Below, piece by piece: positions 60,781 to 64,000 of a stretch of DNA of 64,000 nucleotides. Numbering within the stretch: position 1 is the stretch's first letter; every line of letters starts with the position of its first letter. The notes below the pieces were generated by a model. The model was not told the DNA's origin, did not search any database, and worked only from the letters and a program-made list of their open reading frames with translations. Origin of the DNA: Dongia_B sp035539215 (GTDB lineage: Bacteria > Pseudomonadota > Alphaproteobacteria > Dongiales > Dongiaceae); the NCBI GenBank assembly GCA_035539215.1, contig DATLIX010000091.1, positions 65,275 through 129,274 on the forward strand. The letters are read 5' to 3'. A program made the translations under genes and the position numbers.

Positions 60781-61466
60781 GCCTCAACTATGAGATCATC
60801 GTCCATGGCAACAGCCTGCGCCTGAAAGATGATTTTCTAGGCCTTGCCAACGTCACCTTGATCCACGCTCCGTCCGGGCCGATGCTGTTCGATACCGGCG
60901 GATATATTTCGCGGCTCGGTCTGATCAAGCAGCTGAATGAGCGCGGCCTCCAGCCCGCCGACATTCAAACGGTCTTTCTCTCGCATCTGCATTTCGATCA
61001 CGCCCACAACATCGACCTCTTTCCGAATGCCCGCTTCATCCTCAGCGCGCGCGAATGGGAATATGCCAAGAACCCTCACCCCAAGGATATCTTGGTCCCT
61101 TGGGGTATTCTCGATCAGCTCGCACGGGGTCGTGTCGAACTCATCGATGGCGAAGGGGAGATCGAAAAAGGCATCTTCCATTTTCCTGCGCCAGGCCACA
61201 CGCCCGGGAGTCACGCCCTTGAGCTGTACACGCAGGACAAGGGCAAGGTCATCATTGCCGGCGATGCGATCAAATATGTGAAGGAAGTCATCATCTGCCG
61301 TTGCGATATGGCTTTCGGCACCGTCGAGCAGGGCACGGCGAGCATTCAGCGCATCCTCTCGACGGCCGATTGCATCGTGCCGGGGCATTTTCCCGAACTG
61401 ATCAAGCAACCCAATGGCGCATTCGCCTGGGATGAGGCAGCGCATTTTCATTTGCTGGTGAGATAA
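60777..61466 (+). CDS. Metallo-beta-lactamase-fold hydrolase (AHL lactonase-like)
   Basis: 229 residues from a TTG that overlaps the regulator stop (TTGA). Zinc-binding SHLHFDHAHN (HxHxDH), the later His in PAPGHTPGSHALEL, Asp in VIIAGDAIKY and His in VPGHFPELI are all present. It resembles N-acyl homoserine lactonases (AiiA-like), but the operon context suggests a catabolic lactonase rather than quorum quenching. Third lactonase-like hydrolase of the locus, with a fold unrelated to the other two. Confidence 0.87.
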   Translation: MSLNYEIIVHGNSLRLKDDFLGLANVTLIHAPSGPMLFDTGGYISRLGLIKQLNERGLQPADIQTVFLSHLHFDHAHNIDLFPNARFILSAREWEYAKNPHPKDILVPWGILDQLARGRVELIDGEGEIEKGIFHFPAPGHTPGSHALELYTQDKGKVIIAGDAIKYVKEVIICRCDMAFGTVEQGTASIQRILSTADCIVPGHFPELIKQPNGAFAWDEAAHFHLLVR

Positions 61467-61723
61467 CATACCGCCTCCTTGGTGCCGCGGAACCACAGGC
61501 AGGGCGACCTGGCGGCGACGCTGTCTCGGCCGATAAGAAGAAACTCGGCACCGTTTCTGGTACCGGGTTTTGTGAGCTTGTCTCGCAAGCATCGTTGGTT
61601 GTTTTGGGCCAGCCTCGCCACTCCGAGCGATCGCGTTGCCGCTGCGCGGCGGATTGCGGGACCGTATTGCAGGACCTTGGTGCGGTCGGCCGGTTCTGTT
61701 CTTTGTTGAGGCGACAAAGCAAG
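61467..61723. other. Gene-free region
   Basis: 257 bp after the lactonase-like gene. Short frames are present on both strands but none has a ribosome site or protein-like composition. It holds small inverted stretches near 61535-61565 but no convincing terminator for the upstream operon. Confidence 0.5.
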
Positions 61724-61752
61724 AAGGCCCCGCTCATCGGAGGGGGCCTTTT
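61724..61752 (-). terminator. Strong hairpin next to displaced tRNA 3' end
   Basis: AAGGCCCC pairs with GGGGCCTT around an 11-base loop. Read on the minus strand it follows the 17-bp tRNA-fMet 3' copy by 4 bp, like a tRNA terminator. Probably the original tRNA-fMet terminator. It can also stop plus-strand transcription (TTTT). Confidence 0.65.
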
Positions 61753-61755
61753 GGT

Positions 61756-61772
61756 TGGTTGCGGGGGCCAGA
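61756..61772 (-). repeat. Displaced 17-bp copy of the tRNA-fMet 3' end (att-like)
   Basis: Reading TGGTTGCGGGGGCCAGA on the plus strand, identical to 63882-63898, the last 17 nt of the initiator tRNA gene including CCA. Flanks differ. Its position 2.1 kb away fits one attachment site left by integration of an element at the tRNA 3' end. Confidence 0.65.
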
Positions 61773-61800
61773 AACCACTACAGCGGAGACTCTTAAGCGT

Positions 61801-61832
61801 GTACTCATCGCTTTAAGGCGATGGATTGAAAC
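61801..61832. repeat. Solitary CRISPR-repeat-like sequence
   Basis: A 32-bp stretch with a perfect inner palindrome (ATCGC, TTTAAG, GCGAT) and the conserved CRISPR-type 3' end GGATTGAAAC, the length and layout of type I repeats. No second copy lies within the window, and no cas gene is seen. It may be a degenerate array remnant carried by the insertion, or chance. Confidence 0.3.
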
Positions 61833-61919
61833 GTTGCGGGCACCGAGTCCCACTTAACACCCCCAGCTTTCTGATAGTTGTACTTCTATTGGCGGAAAAG
61901 AAGGCCGATCAAACCTTGC

Positions 61920-62546
61920 CTATCTAAAGCCGTATGGCTCCATCCCATCTTCAAATACAACATGGTAAAAATGATCCCGAATCGCTGTCGCAGTAAACCC
62001 TACTTTGCCAAAAGGTGCCTTCTTGCTCAGAGATAGAGCGGCGCGGCGCCATTCGCTGGAAAAGCGACGATCTTGATCCGCTATTTGGTCTGACGAGTCA
62101 TATGCGATGACATAAACATGCTTATCATCATCGGTTCTGCTACATATGCCTAACGCTCCGCCAGTTTCTATCGGCATTGCTTCTTTCATGCACTTTGCAA
62201 AGGCCAACTTTTCGGCCGCAGATTTAGGCATATAGATAAAACGTAACATGGCTTGTCTAATGGGATCTGCCATCACCGAGTGAAGAAAGAAAATGAATAC
62301 TAGTGGAAGTACGAAAGAGACTGCACGAACCCATTTGCGCATCGCGAAAAGAGGTAACGATATTGTAGCAAATGCAGCAGCAGACCAAAAAGCTGCCAAG
62401 GCCCAATCACTGTAAACACCCCGTTCGTAGGCCACCTTTAAGTGCAGCAGCTGCAAGAATGCCGTAACAGCTGAGGGTGTTCCCCATATGACGCAATGTA
62501 GAACGCACCGCCATAGCATCGACCCATCGATAGTGCCGCACTTCAT
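61920..62546 (-). CDS. Orphan membrane protein, lower GC
   Basis: 208 residues, with GAGGTG 9 bp before the ATG. Three hydrophobic segments in the N-terminal half (about residues 10-38, 44-66, 73-92) are followed by a soluble C-terminal half with a Cys in AFAKCMKEAM and GICSRTDDDKHVYVIAYD. I do not recognise the family. Base composition is clearly lower in GC than the surroundings, and it lies in the tRNA-flanked insertion, so acquired by transfer is likely. No partner gene. Confidence 0.6.
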   Translation of the reverse strand: MKCGTIDGSMLWRCVLHCVIWGTPSAVTAFLQLLHLKVAYERGVYSDWALAAFWSAAAFATISLPLFAMRKWVRAVSFVLPLVFIFFLHSVMADPIRQAMLRFIYMPKSAAEKLAFAKCMKEAMPIETGGALGICSRTDDDKHVYVIAYDSSDQIADQDRRFSSEWRRAALSLSKKAPFGKVGFTATAIRDHFYHVVFEDGMEPYGFR

Positions 62547-62591
62547 CGTAACTACACCTCAGCGAAAAACGATCAGGTAATACTTCAGGGC

Positions 62592-62942
62592 TTAATCACG
62601 TATTGCTATCCCAAAATGCTCAATCCTAACTGATAACGCGCCGCTTCCCCGTTTTGATCTCAGCTGATACTTGCAGGTCAACACAGTCTTTCGTTGGGTC
62701 AGTGTCCCTGGTGATCGTGTCGGAATTTCGCCCATCATATGGCGATCGTCATAGCGATGACGCCAAAGCCGACGGCTCGACCGACTGGCTATGGCGGGGT
62801 ATCGATGATTGCTGGAGCTGCCAGCGGGATTCATCTTCCACAGATTGGGCCAGCTCAGCATGACGGCTTTAGGGCTTTCCGGCTCTGGCGCGTCGTTCTG
62901 CGCTTCAAGCTGAGACGACAGTTCGAGGGGCTCAGGCGACAC
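62592..62942 (-). pseudogene. Remnant of a type I secretion membrane fusion gene (HlyD-like)
   Basis: A GTG at 62942 overlaps the end of the ATPase gene, as in intact hlyB-hlyD pairs. The first 35 residues (SPEPLELSSQLEAQNDAPEP, then SPKAVMLSW) look like the N-terminus of an HlyD protein; the rest is random. No membrane segment, coiled coil or lipoyl domain remains, so it is a truncated remnant. Confidence 0.45.
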
Positions 62943-63618
62943 CAGCCACCTCCCCCGACTGCACGCGGTGGAGGGCAGCGTAGCGGCCGCCGCCGCGGAT
63001 CAGCACCTCATGCAGTCCGTCCTCGACCACCTGGCCCTGCTCGATGGTGATGATGCGGTCGCACTGCCGGACCGTGGAGAGGCGGTGGGCGATGATGAGG
63101 ACGGTGCGGTTCTGCGAGATCCAACGCATATTGCGCTGGATCGCCTGTTCGGATTCCAGATCGAGAGCGCTGGTCGCCTCGTCGAAGATCAAGATCCGGG
63201 GATTGGTCACCAGGGCGCGCGCAATAGCGATACGCTGACGCTGGCCGCCCGAGAGGGTGCCACCACGTTCGCCGATCTGGGTATCGTAGCCTTCGGGGAG
63301 CTGCAGGATGAAGTCATGGGCGCCGGCGAGCTTCGCCGCCTGCACCACCTGTTCCAGCGGCATACCGGGATCGGCAAGCGCGATATTCTCTCGCACCGTG
63401 CGGTTGAAGAGTACATTCTCCTGCAGGACGCCCCCTACCTGGCGCCGCAGCTAGGCGGCATTGACCATGGCGAGATCAATGCCGTCGACGAGGACCCGGC
63501 CGCTTTCCGGCACATAAAGACGCTGGACGAGCTTCGCCAGGGTGGATTTGCCGGAACCCAAGGAGCCGACGATGCCAACCGACTGGCCGGGGGTGATCTC
63601 GAGATCGCCCCCCTTGAG
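62932..63618 (-). pseudogene. Type I secretion ATPase (HlyB/PrtD-type) remnant with stop codon
   Basis: Only the ATPase domain remains. In one frame from 63618: Walker A GSLGSGKST, then at 63453-63451 an in-frame TAG in place of the Trp expected in NAAWLRRQ, then VGGVLQENVLFNRTVRENIA, signature LSGGQRQRIAIARAL, Walker B ILIFDEATSALD and the H-loop IIAHRLSTVRQCDRI. The N-terminal membrane domain is missing; a stop lies three codons upstream of the break. Related to RTX exporters. A short HlyD-like start follows. Confidence 0.8.
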
Positions 63619-63842
63619 TATGAATCAGTGCCGAAGTAGAACCCCACTATAAGCCATCTAACCTGCTGAAGTGAGTACGGAAACTCCGAAGATGGCAGGA
63701 TCCCGATCGGCGCCGATCGGGACCCCAGACCGAACTTGTGATCACAAATCAGCAACTTAGCTCTGGCCAGCAGTGGTTCCACTTCGGCTCTGAATCACAG
63801 CGCTGGCGGGCCTTCTGGCGCTGTCGGCGAGCCCCAACGCAG
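63619..63842. other. Gene-free region
   Basis: 224 bp between the broken ATPase and the tRNA terminator. The exporter membrane domain expected here is absent. No credible frame or RNA seen. Confidence 0.5.
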
Positions 63843-63872
63843 GACGCCCCCGACCGGGAGATCGGGGGCGTC
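63843..63872 (-). terminator. GC-rich hairpin downstream of tRNA-fMet
   Basis: GACGCCCCC pairs with GGGGGCGTC across 12 bases (inner GA/TC pair too). On the minus strand it lies 10 bp past the tRNA end; no T-run. Confidence 0.55.
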
Positions 63873-63881
63873 AACTGTCAG

Positions 63882-63958
<77 letters not shown>

Positions 63959-64000
63959 TTATTCTGTTTGGTCTGAGTTTGGGCCCGTCGGCACGATGTT

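Noticed and set aside
60777..61466. Quorum-quenching AHL lactonase with a LuxR/LuxI context.
   Set aside because: No luxI/luxR nearby; operon context is catabolic, so lactonase in degradation is favoured.

Overview
The window is GC-rich bacterial DNA, most likely from a free-living soil or plant-associated alphaproteobacterium (Rhizobiales or Rhodospirillales). The reasons are LigD with two Ku proteins, paired SsuABC sulfonate importers, candidate EcfG-type promoters (GGAAC-N15/17-nGTT or CCTT), dense solute-importer/catabolic operons, and an initiator tRNA whose anticodon stem carries A29-U41. The genus cannot be read from the sequence.

Left part (1-4.5 kb and 16-31 kb): stress and DNA maintenance. 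The LigD polymerase end, a KGG-repeat protein, a secreted PRC-barrel protein and two convergent ku genes come first. Further right are an AsmA-like protein, a YihY-family membrane protein and topoisomerase IB in one run, an EmrAB-like efflux pair, a large catalase (KatE), two SDRs, a DUF2231 membrane protein, a sorbosone-dehydrogenase-like lipoprotein and a PanS/ASBT-type transporter. Several of these have GGAAC-type promoter candidates, so they look like part of a general-stress regulon.

5-16 kb: a proline-racemase-superfamily enzyme of the Ser/Cys type, then a sulfonate-sulfur locus. It holds ssuD with an FAD/NAD(P) protein on the minus strand, and two complete SsuA-C-B importers on the plus strand. 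Short TTTTC(T)YG repeats lie before each of its transcription units and before a small orphan gene.

31-43 kb: a divergent catabolic locus. One side is a dipeptide-type ABC importer followed by an M32 carboxypeptidase and an isoaspartyl peptidase. The other side is a GntR regulator, a creatininase-family protein, a ketopantoate-reductase-like protein and an SDR. Two matching 18-bp palindromes sit between them.

43-61.5 kb: the most interesting part. EtfB-EtfA and a membrane Fe-S protein (EtfD-like) are divergent from two tandem GMC-oxidoreductase/small-subunit pairs. These are followed by a sugar-lactonase-type amidohydrolase, a DMT-type transporter, a GlcG/HbpS protein, a ribose-type ABC importer, an SDR, a tautomerase, an alpha/beta hydrolase, an FAD oxidoreductase, a GntR/FCD regulator and a metallo-beta-lactamase-fold hydrolase. 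A 12-bp palindrome (ATTGTCAACAAT) occurs in the 58.9-kb divergent promoter and, as two adjacent variants, in the 47.07-kb divergent promoter, so one GntR protein could govern both. The inferred role is uptake and oxidation of an unknown sugar-like or cyclic compound through lactone intermediates, with electrons passing through ETF to the quinone pool.

Right end (61.7-64 kb): an initiator tRNA gene and a displaced 17-bp copy of its 3' end bound a 2.1-kb segment. It holds a lower-GC orphan membrane protein, a solitary CRISPR-repeat-like sequence and decayed type I secretion genes, and appears to be a remnant of a tRNA-targeted insertion.
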